A stretch of 47,143 nt of DNA from Enterobacter sp. (GTDB lineage: Bacteria; Pseudomonadota; Gammaproteobacteria; Enterobacterales; Enterobacteriaceae). The stretch covers positions 1 to 47,143 of the forward strand of contig JALCNW010000030.1 of the NCBI GenBank assembly GCA_022649305.1, written 5' to 3'. A model generated the notes under the pieces. The model did no database searches. It was not told the origin of the DNA and worked only from the letters and a program-made list of their open reading frames with translations. Shown here piece by piece: positions 26,981 to 36,884 of this stretch. Both the position numbers and the translations under genes were made by a program. Each line of letters opens with the position of its first letter. Position 1 is the first letter of the stretch.

Positions 26981-27940
26981 ATGAATAACAAACCCGTACT
27001 CGGTATCAGTGGGTGCCTGACCGGATTGGCCGTGCGCTTTGACGGCGGTCATAAGCGGATGGACTTTGTGATGGATGCCCTGGCAAAGCGCGTTACGTTC
27101 AAACCCGTTTGCCCGGAAATGGCGATAGGCTTGCCTGTTCCCCGTCCCGCGTTGCGCCTGGTCAAAGCACCTGACGGCGACACACGCATGCGTTTTACTC
27201 ATGCGCCTCATGACGACGTCACTGAAAAAATGACCGATTTTGCCGAGCAGTATTTGCCAGGAGTGGCGAATCTGGACGGCTTTATCGTCTGCGCTAAATC
27301 CCCAAGCTGCGGCATGGAGCGCGTACGCCAGTATGATGAAAACGGCAACTCGGGCAGCAAAGAAGGGATTGGCATTTTTACCGCCGCGATACTGGAAGAG
27401 TATCCGTGGCTGCCGGTCGAAGAAAATGGACGCCTGTACGATCCGGTGCTGCGTGAAAACTTTATCGCACGCATTTTTGCCCTGCATGAACTGAACGCAC
27501 TGCGGGCCAACGGCCTGACACGCGGCGCGCTGCTGGCGTTTCACAGCCGCTACAAATTACAGCTGCTGGCGCATCATCAGGCGGGATACCGTGAGATAGG
27601 GCCGTTCGTTGCCTCGCTGCACGAGTGGAAAGATCTGGACGCCTTCTTCGAGGTCTATCGCGAAAAGCTGATGGCGATCCTGAAGCAGCCCGCCTCGCGT
27701 AAAAATCACACCAACGTGCTGATGCACATTCAGGGCTATTTCCGCGAGAAGCTCAACGCGCGTCAGCGCTCGGAACTGCGCGAAGTCATCCTTAACTATC
27801 GCGCAGGCGTATTGCCAATACTCGCCCCGCTCACCCTGCTGAAGCACTATCTGGCGGAGCATCCGGATAAATATTTGCAGACGCAAAACTATTTCGATCC
27901 GTATCCGGACGAGCTGGGTCTGCGCCTGGCCATTATCTAA
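26981..27940 (+). CDS. YbgA-like protein (DUF523 and DUF1722 domains)
   Basis: A 319-residue protein with two domains. The N-terminal DUF523 part (about 1-150) has PVLGISGCLTGLAVRFDGG, VCPEMAIGLPVPRPALRL and AKSPSCGMERV with conserved Cys residues. The C-terminal DUF1722 (YbgA) part has LLAFHSRYKLQLLAHH and LMHIQGYF. In E. coli ybgA is next to the photolyase gene phr; in other bacteria this family lies in light- or stress-controlled clusters with MerR-type LitR regulators. The ATG at 26981 is chosen for AGAGGTG upstream. It follows the big palindrome by 50 bases. Biochemical function is unknown. Confidence 0.85.
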   Translation: MNNKPVLGISGCLTGLAVRFDGGHKRMDFVMDALAKRVTFKPVCPEMAIGLPVPRPALRLVKAPDGDTRMRFTHAPHDDVTEKMTDFAEQYLPGVANLDGFIVCAKSPSCGMERVRQYDENGNSGSKEGIGIFTAAILEEYPWLPVEENGRLYDPVLRENFIARIFALHELNALRANGLTRGALLAFHSRYKLQLLAHHQAGYREIGPFVASLHEWKDLDAFFEVYREKLMAILKQPASRKNHTNVLMHIQGYFREKLNARQRSELREVILNYRAGVLPILAPLTLLKHYLAEHPDKYLQTQNYFDPYPDELGLRLAII

Positions 27941-27994
27941 GTTTCAATAACGCGAAGACCCCTAGCCCGAGAGGTCCTTACAAGCACGACTCTT

Positions 27995-28026
27995 AAGACG
28001 ACATCCTCACTGTCGTCTTTTTTTTC
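27995..28026 (+). terminator. Terminator after the YbgA-like gene
   Basis: AAGACGAC (27995-28002) and GTCGTCTT (28012-28019) form an 8-bp stem with a 9-base loop and are followed by a run of T. It ends the transcript before the AAA ATPase gene. Confidence 0.8.
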
Positions 28027-28086
28027 ACCCTCGCCCAAAAATACTGTTAATATATACAGCATATTTTCGCCAGATCAGGTGCGCCG

Positions 28087-29178
28087 ATGATCAAAACTCT
28101 GCACATTGAAAACTACCGTTCGATTCGCCAGATGTCGCTAGAGCTGGAACAGCTCAATATCGTTTTCGGGCCGAACGGCACCGGAAAATCAAATATCTAC
28201 AAGGCGATACACCTGATGCACAGCGCGGCGCAGGGGCAGTTTTCTCAGGCGCTGGCGAACGAAGGCGGCATTTTGAAGGTGTTCTGGGCGGGAAAAACGC
28301 GCAGCGATCGGCTGCGTCGCGTGAACCTGGCGGTAGAAATGGGAACGTATGAATATGAGCTTCAGGTCGGTTTTGTCGAGAAGCTCCCCTATCCCTCTCA
28401 GTTCCAGCTGGATCCAGTGATAAAAGAGGAGACGATTTGGCTCAGCGGCCAGCATCGCCGCCCCTCTTCACGCCTGATGCAGCGCAAAAACCAGACGGTA
28501 TTTCTCAATAACATTCATCACGAAAAAGTGACCCACAGCGGCACGCTGTACGAGAACGAATCGGTTTTTGGACAGCTCGGCGAGCCACATCTTTACCCGG
28601 AAGTCTCCCAGATGCGTGAATCACTGCGCAACTGGCGCTTTTACCACGAGTTTTCCGTCTCGTCCGGATCGGCGATGCGCACGCCGCAGGTGGGCTTTCG
28701 CTCGCCGATACTCGCCAGCGACGGTGCAAACCTGGCGGCGGCGTTCCAGACCATTGTCGAGATTGGCGACGAGCTGCTGCTGATGCGCATCCTCGATCAG
28801 GCCTTCCCCGGCTGCGTGTTTTACAGCGACAACGCCGACGGGCGCTTTCGGATGTTGATGCAACGCGAGGGGTTAAGCAGGCCCCTGGAACCGGCAGAGT
28901 TCTCCGACGGCACCCTGCGTTTTCTGTGTCTGGCGGTGGCGCTACTTAGCCCGCGTCCGCCCGCCTTTATCGCCCTTAACGAACCGGAAAACAGCCTGCA
29001 TCCGCAAATGTTACCTGCTCTGGCCAGCCTCATTGCCGAGGCCAGCCGCTACTCGCAGATTTGGCTCACCAGCCACTCGCCGGAGCTGGCGAATCTGATT
29101 GAAAAGCACAGATCGTTTTCGCTGTATCAGTTGTCGATGGTGGAAGGGGAAACGCGGATGGAGAAATTGGGCCAATGA
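28087..29178 (+). CDS. AAA family ATPase (RecF/OLD-like, COG4637 type)
   Basis: A 363-residue ATPase of the SMC/RecF kind. The N-terminus has IENYRSIRQMSLELEQLNIV and Walker A GPNGTGKS at about residues 28-35. The signature EFSDGTLRFLCLAVALL (about 277-293) and Walker B region FIALNEPENSLHP follow, the latter with Asn where most relatives have Asp, as is seen in this subfamily, then a switch His in LTSHSPELANL. There is no nuclease (Toprim) part. Partner genes are absent; function is not known, though relatives occur in DNA repair and phage defence. It stands alone with its own promoter after a terminator. Confidence 0.8.
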   Translation: MIKTLHIENYRSIRQMSLELEQLNIVFGPNGTGKSNIYKAIHLMHSAAQGQFSQALANEGGILKVFWAGKTRSDRLRRVNLAVEMGTYEYELQVGFVEKLPYPSQFQLDPVIKEETIWLSGQHRRPSSRLMQRKNQTVFLNNIHHEKVTHSGTLYENESVFGQLGEPHLYPEVSQMRESLRNWRFYHEFSVSSGSAMRTPQVGFRSPILASDGANLAAAFQTIVEIGDELLLMRILDQAFPGCVFYSDNADGRFRMLMQREGLSRPLEPAEFSDGTLRFLCLAVALLSPRPPAFIALNEPENSLHPQMLPALASLIAEASRYSQIWLTSHSPELANLIEKHRSFSLYQLSMVEGETRMEKLGQ

Positions 29179-29240
29179 CAGCAAGTACATCTTTATTCTC
29201 TCATCTGAGGATGATGAAGAAAGCAGCAAATCTATGCTAC

Positions 29241-29269
29241 ATTAATAAAAGTTATTAACTTTTATTAAT
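29241..29269. promoter_or_regulatory. Palindromic operator of the toxin-antitoxin operon
   Basis: ATTAATAAAAGTT (29241-29253) and AACTTTTATTAAT (29257-29269) are perfect 13-base inverted arms with a 3-base spacer, 12 bases before the antitoxin ATG. Ribbon-helix-helix antitoxins bind such sites and repress their own operon. Confidence 0.75.
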
Positions 29270-29281
29270 TAGAGGTCAGCT

Positions 29282-29530
29282 ATGTATTCTTCTGCAAAAC
29301 AGACCATCAGCGCCCAGATCCCTGTTGAACTGGCTTTAGCGGTGGAAAAACTGGCTATCGAACTGGATCGTTCAAAAAGCTGGGTTATCAAAGAGGCGTT
29401 AATATTTATGCTCGCTGAACGAGATCGACGTCATGGCGACATACTTGCAGGGCTGGCTGATGTTGATGCGGGACGCGTGGTTCGCCACTCAGAAATTTTG
29501 GATTTTGCGGCACGTCTGAAAAAAGAGTAA
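29282..29530 (+). CDS. ParD/CopG-family antitoxin
   Basis: An 82-residue ribbon-helix-helix protein. KQTISAQIPVELALAVEKLA forms the DNA-binding strand and first helix (residues about 6-25), SKSWVIKEAL the second helix, and the C-terminal half (GLADVDAGRVVRHSEILDFA) would wrap and neutralise the toxin. The dimer should bind the palindrome just upstream for autoregulation. AGAGG precedes the ATG. It lies 3 bases before the toxin gene. Confidence 0.88.
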   Translation: MYSSAKQTISAQIPVELALAVEKLAIELDRSKSWVIKEALIFMLAERDRRHGDILAGLADVDAGRVVRHSEILDFAARLKKE

Positions 29531-29533
29531 CGA

Positions 29534-29809
29534 ATGGACATCTTCTGGACACGGAAAGCTCAGGACGATCTTGAACGGATATACCGTTTCGCGCAGCAAT
29601 ATAGCCGCCAGCACGCTAACGACGTGATGGACAGACTTATCGCTGGAACAACGAGCCTGGGCGCTTATCCCGGCATGGGGATGGTCCAGGCGCGTTATGA
29701 ACCTCGCGAAGTCAGGAAAATGCTCTTCGATGAATATGAGGTACATTACGAAATTCGGGACACCACGATTTATATCGTCGATCTCTGGCATACCCGAGAA
29801 GACCGCTAA
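29534..29809 (+). CDS. ParE/RelE-family toxin
   Basis: A 91-residue toxin with the ParE/RelE fold: MDIFWTRKAQDDLERIYRFA at the N-terminus, a central RKMLFDEYEVHYEIRD strand region and VDLWHTREDR at the C-terminus. ParE toxins poison DNA gyrase, RelE toxins cut mRNA on the ribosome; the sequence resembles ParE more because the RelE catalytic residues are not evident. It is held in check by the antitoxin 3 bases upstream. The stop lies 18 bases from the convergent nlpA stop. Confidence 0.87.
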   Translation: MDIFWTRKAQDDLERIYRFAQQYSRQHANDVMDRLIAGTTSLGAYPGMGMVQARYEPREVRKMLFDEYEVHYEIRDTTIYIVDLWHTREDR

Positions 29810-29827
29810 TGCCCCGATATCGTTTCA

Positions 29828-30658
29828 TCACCAGCCAGGCACCGCCCCGCCGTTAAAAATTTTCTCCGCCGCTTTCGCCACCTCTGGTGACTGGTACGAC
29901 TGAATAAATTCCTTCACGTTTTCCGCGTCTTTGTTATCTTCGCGCGTCACCACGATATTCACGTACGGCGAGTTTTTGTCTTCAATAAACACGCTATCGT
30001 GCACGGGCGACAGCCCGGTCTGCTGCAGGTAGGTGGTGCTGATAATCGCCACGTCAACCTGCGGATCGTCGAGCACGCGCGGCAGTTGCGCCCCTTCCAG
30101 CTCCATAATTTTCAGGTTTTTAGGGTTTGCGGTAATATCCAGCGCCGTCGGCAGCAGGCCGGTGTCCGGTTTCAGGGTAATCAGCTTTTCGTTTTGCAGC
30201 AGGAGCAGCGCGCGGCCAAGGTTGGTCGGATCGTTGGGAATGGCGATCGTGGCACCGTCTTTCAGATCGGCAACCGTTTTGACCTTGCGAGAATAACCCG
30301 CCATCGGGAAGACGAAGGTATTGGCGACCGCCACCAGCTTATAGCCGTGGGCTTTGTTATCTTCCGCGAGGAATGGACGATGCTGGAACACGTTAGCATC
30401 CAGTTCGCCCTGATTGGTGGCATCGTTCGGCAGCAGTGAGCCGCTAAACCCCACCAGCTCGACCTCCAGACCGTACTTCTCTTTTGCGACCTTTTTCGCG
30501 ACCTCCGCTACGTCCTGCTCTGCGCCGTTAATCACGCCCACTTTGATATGTTTGGCATCGCTGCCGCCCTGGTCACAGCCCGCCAGCAGCAGGCCCGCGA
30601 GAAATAATGCACCGAATCGTAATGTCACCCGTCCGTTCCTTTTGATAAACGTTTTCAT
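29828..30658 (-). CDS. nlpA: Lipoprotein-28, MetQ-like substrate-binding protein
   Basis: A 276-residue inner membrane lipoprotein, very close to E. coli NlpA in sequence. Lipobox LLAGC with Cys28 followed by Asp, the inner membrane retention signal. The mature part is a MetQ-type methionine-binding fold (KVGVINGAEQDVAEVAKKVA, GSLLPNDATNQGELDANVFQH, ending IFNGGAVPGW). NlpA can bind methionine, works poorly as a MetNI partner, and lies without transporter genes here as in E. coli. It marks the resumption of the core gene order that surrounds selC in E. coli. Confidence 0.93.
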   Translation of the reverse strand: MKTFIKRNGRVTLRFGALFLAGLLLAGCDQGGSDAKHIKVGVINGAEQDVAEVAKKVAKEKYGLEVELVGFSGSLLPNDATNQGELDANVFQHRPFLAEDNKAHGYKLVAVANTFVFPMAGYSRKVKTVADLKDGATIAIPNDPTNLGRALLLLQNEKLITLKPDTGLLPTALDITANPKNLKIMELEGAQLPRVLDDPQVDVAIISTTYLQQTGLSPVHDSVFIEDKNSPYVNIVVTREDNKDAENVKEFIQSYQSPEVAKAAEKIFNGGAVPGW

Positions 30659-30728
30659 GACTATATCGGCAACGACGCGCTACGCTAAAAAACGAAAAAG
30701 CATCAACCAGAAGAAAAAGGAATATGCC

Positions 30729-31775
30729 TTAACGGTGTTTGTTTTCGTGGGCGATGAGCCACGCTTTACGCGCGAGCCCACCGCCGTAACCGGTCATCGA
30801 ACCGTCCTTGCCAATAATACGATGGCAGGGAATGACTATCGCCACGCGATTGGCACCGTTTGCGCCCGCGACGGCACGCACTGCGGCGGGCCTGTCGATC
30901 CGGGTTGCCAGCGCCTGGTAGTGCGACGTCTCGCCGAACGGTACGTCCTGTAAGCCTTGCCAGACGGCGCGCTGGAATTCGCTGCCCGGCGTGTCCAGGG
31001 TGATGTCGAACTGCTGGCGGGAGCCCGAGAAATACTCACCCATCTCTTTTTCCATCTGTCGCGTATGGCTGTTTTCACCCGCCATAATCCTCGCCTTAAA
31101 CAGACGCTGTAAGTCGCTGAACTCGGTTTCCAGCATGCGTCTGTCGACAAACTCCAGCAGGCAGATGCCGCGCTCCGTCGCGCACACAAACATGGGGCCG
31201 ATCGGCGTTGTGAAGCGATGGATCAGAATCACCTGCTGATGCTCGCTCGGTGCATACCCGGTGAGCTTTTTGCAGGTATAGCCAAATCCGCTTAGCGACT
31301 CATAACCACTGTCGAACGCCACGTCGGTTGCCGTGCGTCCGCCTTTGAGCTCCTGAAGCGCCACGTTCACCCGCTGCATCCTCTGAAACGCCTGGAACGT
31401 CATGCCGTGATGTTGCAAAAACCAGCGACGCACACGTTCCGGGCCGATCGCCTGCTGGCGTAAGTCGGCATCGGTGATGCGGGTTTTGGGACTTTCTCGC
31501 ACCAGCTTCATGGCTTGTTCGATGTATTCCGGCGCGGTGCAGGCATTCTCCGTTGGGCGACAGACCTTACAGGGACGAAATCCCGCGTCCAGCGCCGATT
31601 TGAAGTCATCATAAAAATCGACGTTTTCACGCTTCGGCTTGCGCGCCCGGCAGACTGAGATGCAAAAGACACCCGTGGTTTTTACGCCAACGTAGAATAC
31701 GCCGGTAAACTCCGACGCGCGGTCGAGCAGCGCCTGATACCAGGCATCGCACTGCGTGCTATCGATGACTTTCAT
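30729..31775 (-). CDS. ada: Ada: methylation-responsive regulator and O6-methylguanine-DNA methyltransferase
   Basis: A 348-residue Ada protein. The N-terminal zinc domain keeps C38, C42, C69 and C72, with C38 the residue that takes methyl from phosphotriesters and switches the protein into an activator. An AraC-type helix-turn-helix follows (RVRRWFLQHHGMTFQAFQRM). The C-terminal O6-methylguanine methyltransferase has active site PCHR with Cys317. It repairs and at the same time senses alkylation. In E. coli ada is cotranscribed with alkB; here alkB is absent and the gene instead overlaps the end of a PEP-mutase-family gene by 17 bases. Confidence 0.93.
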   Translation of the reverse strand: MKVIDSTQCDAWYQALLDRASEFTGVFYVGVKTTGVFCISVCRARKPKRENVDFYDDFKSALDAGFRPCKVCRPTENACTAPEYIEQAMKLVRESPKTRITDADLRQQAIGPERVRRWFLQHHGMTFQAFQRMQRVNVALQELKGGRTATDVAFDSGYESLSGFGYTCKKLTGYAPSEHQQVILIHRFTTPIGPMFVCATERGICLLEFVDRRMLETEFSDLQRLFKARIMAGENSHTRQMEKEMGEYFSGSRQQFDITLDTPGSEFQRAVWQGLQDVPFGETSHYQALATRIDRPAAVRAVAGANGANRVAIVIPCHRIIGKDGSMTGYGGGLARKAWLIAHENKHR

Positions 31776-32523
31776 GGCTGAAAACTCCCGCGAAGGATTG
31801 CGCGTTCTGAATCGTAAACAGTAAATCCTTTAGCTGCGTTTGTATTGCTGAATGCACAAAATTTCCCATCGAGATGCGACGCACTCCCGATGCGGCAAGC
31901 GCATCAAAATCAGCAAGATCGGGCATGCACATAACGTTTAACGGCAACCCAACTTCGCGAACGAGGGTTTTGATATCCTCATCCTGGGTCACGCCAGGCA
32001 CAAAAAAGCCGTCGGCACCGTGAGCCTGATAGCACTGGCCGCGACGCAACGTCTCGTCAAGCGCCTGCGCGTGGTTCATCAAAAAAGCATCGGTGCGAAT
32101 ATTCAGGAACATGTCTGGACAAGCATCACGAACGTCCTCGAGCTTAAGGGCAAAAGTGGACACCGCTTCTGCATAACGCTCACCGCGAATAACCCGGCTG
32201 TCTTCAAGATTAATGCCCACCACTCCAAGCGTTGCCAGACGCTGAATATTCTCGATAACCCCACGCGTCGTTTCGCTATACCCGGCCTCCAAATCAACGC
32301 TCAGGGGTAACATGGTGACCGCGCGAATACGCGTAACGATGAAAAACAGTTCTTCAAACGAGACAGCTTCGCCATCGTCGTAGCCCAGCATGCTGGCAAT
32401 AGCAGCGCTGGACGTCCCAAGGGCAAGATATCCTGCATCCTGTGCGGCCAGCGCGCTGCTGGCATCCCAGACGTTGGCAATCAGTAACGGTGCGTGTTGA
32501 TGATGAAGCGCGTTGAAGTTCAT
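31759..32523 (-). CDS. Isocitrate lyase/PEP mutase family protein
   Basis: A 254-residue TIM-barrel protein. Family motifs: LIANVWDASSALAAQDAGYLALGTSS near the N-terminus, SVDLEAGY, GINLEDSR and NIRTDAF, which form the Mg- and oxyanion-binding site. The KKCGH motif of true isocitrate lyases is absent, so C-C or C-P bond chemistry on a small oxo-acid is likely but the substrate is not known. ATG at 32523 is chosen because CCGGAGAACACC precedes it; the frame stays open upstream without use. Its stop lies inside the start of ada, so the two form an operon. Confidence 0.85.
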   Translation of the reverse strand: MNFNALHHQHAPLLIANVWDASSALAAQDAGYLALGTSSAAIASMLGYDDGEAVSFEELFFIVTRIRAVTMLPLSVDLEAGYSETTRGVIENIQRLATLGVVGINLEDSRVIRGERYAEAVSTFALKLEDVRDACPDMFLNIRTDAFLMNHAQALDETLRRGQCYQAHGADGFFVPGVTQDEDIKTLVREVGLPLNVMCMPDLADFDALAASGVRRISMGNFVHSAIQTQLKDLLFTIQNAQSFAGVFSHESHR

Positions 32524-32611
32524 GGTGTTCTCCGGTTGTGAGGTGCCGGATGAGTGTGGCGCTTTCCACTTCCCCCTCACAACCGAAAATCGGACGACCA
32601 TTTTTTAGCGG

Positions 32612-34165
<1,554 letters not shown>

Positions 34166-34204
34166 TTATCCAAGTTATGATTCCGGTCAAGAGATCAACA
34201 CATC

Positions 34205-34864
34205 ATGCCAGCACAAAAAGAACATTCCGAATCCGCGCCGCAGGGCCGCCGTCCCGGACGTCCACGCGGTGCAAAGCCTACGGCCACCAGCCGGGAACGG
34301 CTGTTGGATATCGCCCTGGATCTCTTTTCCCGCCAGGGCATTGCCCACACGTCGCTCAACGCTATCGCGAAAGAAGCGGGCGTGACCCCAGCGATGCTGC
34401 ACTACTATTTTAACTCCCGGGAGCAACTGCTCGACGCAATGATCGAGGAGCGCTTTCTGCCGCTGCGCAGCGCGATCGGCGCGATTTTTGATACCCATCC
34501 GGACGACCCCGTTAACGCGCTGACGCAAATGGTGGAAACCCTGGCAGAGCTTGCCGGGCAATATCACTGGTTTGCGCCGCTGTGGATGCAGGAGGTGATT
34601 GGCGAAATGCCTGTTCTGCGCGCACATCTGCAAGCCCGCTTTGGGAATGATAAATATCAGACCACGCTGTCTACGCTTGCCCGCTGGCAGGACGAAGGAA
34701 AGTTGAATCGCGAGCTTGCGCCGGAGCTGCTCTTTACGACGCTGTTAAGCCTGGTGCTGGTGCCGTTCTCGCGTATGCGCAACGACGAGAGGCTAAAAAC
34801 CCTCTCGCCGCAGATTATCGTCAGACACGCACTGGCAGTGATTGGCAGCGGGATCGGGGGTTAG
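34205..34864 (+). CDS. TetR/AcrR-family transcriptional regulator
   Basis: A 219-residue TetR-type repressor. After a basic N-terminus (GRRPGRPRGAKPT) comes the helix-turn-helix (TSLNAIAKEAGVTPAMLHYYF) with the typical SREQLLDAM helix, then a ligand-binding helical domain of its own subfamily. It is divergent from the DHA2 pump and likely derepresses it when a substrate binds. Start at ATG 34205, 5 bases after the CAACACATC segment; no strong ribosome site is present. Confidence 0.88.
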   Translation: MPAQKEHSESAPQGRRPGRPRGAKPTATSRERLLDIALDLFSRQGIAHTSLNAIAKEAGVTPAMLHYYFNSREQLLDAMIEERFLPLRSAIGAIFDTHPDDPVNALTQMVETLAELAGQYHWFAPLWMQEVIGEMPVLRAHLQARFGNDKYQTTLSTLARWQDEGKLNRELAPELLFTTLLSLVLVPFSRMRNDERLKTLSPQIIVRHALAVIGSGIGG

Positions 34865-34987
34865 AGAGGCTACGCTTAAAACGTCTCATACCTGAGATGG
34901 ATAAAATTCATACTTTCGGCTTGAATCGCAAACGTGAATGTAACGATATATTTCAGAAGACAATGCGTGTTTTTTTCGGGGGTTTTC

Positions 34988-35284
34988 ATGAAAGCTGCAC
35001 ATCTGTTTTGTCTGGTTATTTGTTTGCTTTTCGCCGCCTTCGTCCATGCACAGGACAAGCAGGATCCGGTTAAAGACGAGAAAATTAAGCAAGTCGTCAT
35101 GCACGATATCAAGAAAGTCTGCTCGCCTCAGAGTAAGCAAACCGATAAGCAATGGCAGGCGACGATCCTGTCATCAGAGGCGAATAAGCTGCTTGTCAAA
35201 AATGCCGTACTGGCGATGGAGCGCGACAATCTGGACAACTACTGGGAAGCGGTCGGCAAGGTCGATTGTATGGAGGATTATTAA
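34988..35284 (+). CDS. yicS: YicS family small periplasmic protein
   Basis: A 98-residue exported protein. The signal peptide ends near VHAQ. The mature part has the YicS pattern: VMHDIKKVCSPQSKQTDKQW and NAVLAMERDNLDNYWEAVGKVDC, with two conserved Cys that should pair. In E. coli yicS follows nlpA; here the two are about 4.3 kb apart with ada and the efflux pair between. ATG at 34988 is chosen for GGGGG just upstream and because the signal peptide starts there. Function is unknown. The stop overlaps a terminator. Confidence 0.85.
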   Translation: MKAAHLFCLVICLLFAAFVHAQDKQDPVKDEKIKQVVMHDIKKVCSPQSKQTDKQWQATILSSEANKLLVKNAVLAMERDNLDNYWEAVGKVDCMEDY

Positions 35285-35315
35285 GCGTGAAGCCTGGGCC
35301 TCACGCTTTATTTTT
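35283..35315. terminator. Bidirectional terminator between yicS and the LacI gene
   Basis: AAGCGTGA (35283-35290) and TCACGCTT (35301-35308) form an 8-bp stem, followed on the plus strand by TATTTTTAA. It overlaps the yicS stop and lies against the end of the convergent LacI gene. Confidence 0.7.
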
Positions 35316-36267
35316 AACGCTTACGCATATCCGGAATAATTAAATCCCCACGCAGAACGTACGAGCCCAGCATCTGCGTTTTTTCAGTTAGCCAGGTCAC
35401 GATACGCGCAGCCATCGCATCCATCGAATATTCAATCGCTGGAATGGTCGGAATGCCGGGCAGATGCAGCGATCCGGCGAGGCTAAAGACCATAATGTCG
35501 TCCGGTACGGATTTGTTAAACGCCTGCAACTGTGGGATCACGCGATGCGCTTCTTGCTCATCGGCCACCAGCAGAGCGTTAAAATTCAACGTGGTGGCGT
35601 TATTGAGCAGCTCTTGCAACGCCACGGACGACGATGTGGCGTCCATAAAGACCAGGTTGCGATTAAACGGCAGGAAGTTTTTTTCCAGCGCGTGTTTGTA
35701 ACCCAGCAGCACCTGATCGGCAAAACCGCTGCCCTGCGGCTGGATCAGCGCAATCTGGCGGCGACCCTGGCTGGTCAGGAAATTACAGGCGGTTTCGGCG
35801 GCAAAGGCATGATCAAACTGGATGCTGTTGGTATTGTCCGACTCCATGCAGTCGACCAGAATCACGTTTTCCTGTTCGATATTCAGCGGGAAACGCGCGC
35901 CAATGACCAGGATGTCGTCGCACAATCCGCAGGAGAGTTCATCAAGGGCGTTCATCACCTCCGCTTTGGTATTGGCAAAGCGCAGAAGCAGATGTTTTTG
36001 ATGCTGGCTGAGGTGTTTTTCCAGCGCGTAGAGGTAACCGGTGGTCTGGTTAATATTATCCTGCGCACAAATCACGCCAATACAGCCGGTCGACTGACTC
36101 AGTAGCGACTGCGCAATAACGTTGGGCCGATAGTTCAGCTCATCCACCGCTTTTAGTACGGCCTCACGGCTGGCTTCCTTAACGCCGCGCGACCCGCTCA
36201 ACACCCGTGATACCGTGGCTTTTGACACCCCGGCCAGACGCGATACATCGTTGATTGTAGACATCAT
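35314..36267 (-). CDS. LacI-family repressor of the beta-glucoside operon
   Basis: A 317-residue LacI-type regulator (AscG-like). The N-terminal helix-turn-helix reads INDVSRLAGVSKATVSRVLS, with the hinge YRPNVIAQSL; a periplasmic-binding-like sensor domain follows. It is divergent from the PTS operon, with a perfect palindrome GGAAACCGGTTTCC in the 280-base gap, so it should repress that operon until a beta-glucoside or its phosphate binds. The name ascG is not used because the operon differs from asc: it has a Lac-type PTS instead of a Glc-type one. Confidence 0.88.
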   Translation of the reverse strand: MMSTINDVSRLAGVSKATVSRVLSGSRGVKEASREAVLKAVDELNYRPNVIAQSLLSQSTGCIGVICAQDNINQTTGYLYALEKHLSQHQKHLLLRFANTKAEVMNALDELSCGLCDDILVIGARFPLNIEQENVILVDCMESDNTNSIQFDHAFAAETACNFLTSQGRRQIALIQPQGSGFADQVLLGYKHALEKNFLPFNRNLVFMDATSSSVALQELLNNATTLNFNALLVADEQEAHRVIPQLQAFNKSVPDDIMVFSLAGSLHLPGIPTIPAIEYSMDAMAARIVTWLTEKTQMLGSYVLRGDLIIPDMRKR

Positions 36268-36360
36268 ATTCCCCTGTCAGGACCCACGCAGCCCTGTAAT
36301 TCCCATTACCGCTTCGGCTCACATTGTAGCCAATCAGGAGTATATCCGTTTCCCTTTTCC

Positions 36361-36389
36361 ATGGAAACCGATTTTCCGTTTCCACTCCA
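36361..36389. promoter_or_regulatory. Secondary LacI-type operator
   Basis: ATGGAAACCG at 36361-36370 and the mirrored CGTTTCCACT at about 36377-36386 form an imperfect inverted repeat of the same GGAAACC core as the main operator at 36487. Its place close to the repressor gene suggests autoregulation or looping. Confidence 0.5.
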
Positions 36390-36486
36390 TTCGATGCCAA
36401 AAACGTTAAATTTCGTGACGTAAATCTTGTTACGAAGCCCCATAAGTAGCGGATCTTGATGGTTGTCACAGTTCTGTCTTTTATAA

Positions 36487-36504
36487 ATGGAAACCGGTTT
36501 CCAT
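36487..36504. promoter_or_regulatory. Primary LacI-type operator of the PTS operon
   Basis: ATGGAAACCGGTTTCCAT at 36487-36504 is a perfect 18-base palindrome with the central CG that LacI/GalR proteins prefer. It lies about 54 bases before the first PTS gene, just downstream of a TTATAAA that may be the -10 element, so bound repressor would block transcription. Confidence 0.8.
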
Positions 36505-36557
36505 ATGATATCCAATCATCTCCGCAATAACTTTTTACATTTATAGGATGGTTGTCG

Positions 36558-36872
36558 ATGTTCAAGATTATGCTGTGCTGCTCTGCCGGGATGTCCACCA
36601 GTCTGCTGGTGAGGAAAATGGTTGAAGTGGCGGAAGAACGCAGTCTACCTGTCAAGATTGATGCGTACGGCGTTTCCGAATTTGATACGCAGTTTCCGCA
36701 ATACCAGGTGGTGCTTCTCGGACCCCAGGTGAAATACATGTTAAAGACACTCGCAGACAAGGCTGCCACGCAAGGTATTCCGGTTCAGGCTATCGATATG
36801 ATGGACTACGGTATGCAACGTGGTGATAAGGTTCTGGACTATGCTCTGTCGCTCATTGAAGCGGCACACTAA
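36558..36872 (+). CDS. PTS lactose/cellobiose-family IIB component
   Basis: A 104-residue IIB protein. The phosphocysteine lies in the N-terminal loop MLCCSAGMSTSLLVRKM, as in ChbB, where it takes phosphate from IIA and hands it to the sugar at IIC. Cytoplasmic. ATG at 36558 is chosen for AGGA (36545-36548); a TTG two codons earlier is also possible. First gene of the operon; 12 bases before IIC. Confidence 0.9.
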   Translation: MFKIMLCCSAGMSTSLLVRKMVEVAEERSLPVKIDAYGVSEFDTQFPQYQVVLLGPQVKYMLKTLADKAATQGIPVQAIDMMDYGMQRGDKVLDYALSLIEAAH

Positions 36873-36884
36873 TAAGGTGTTCTC

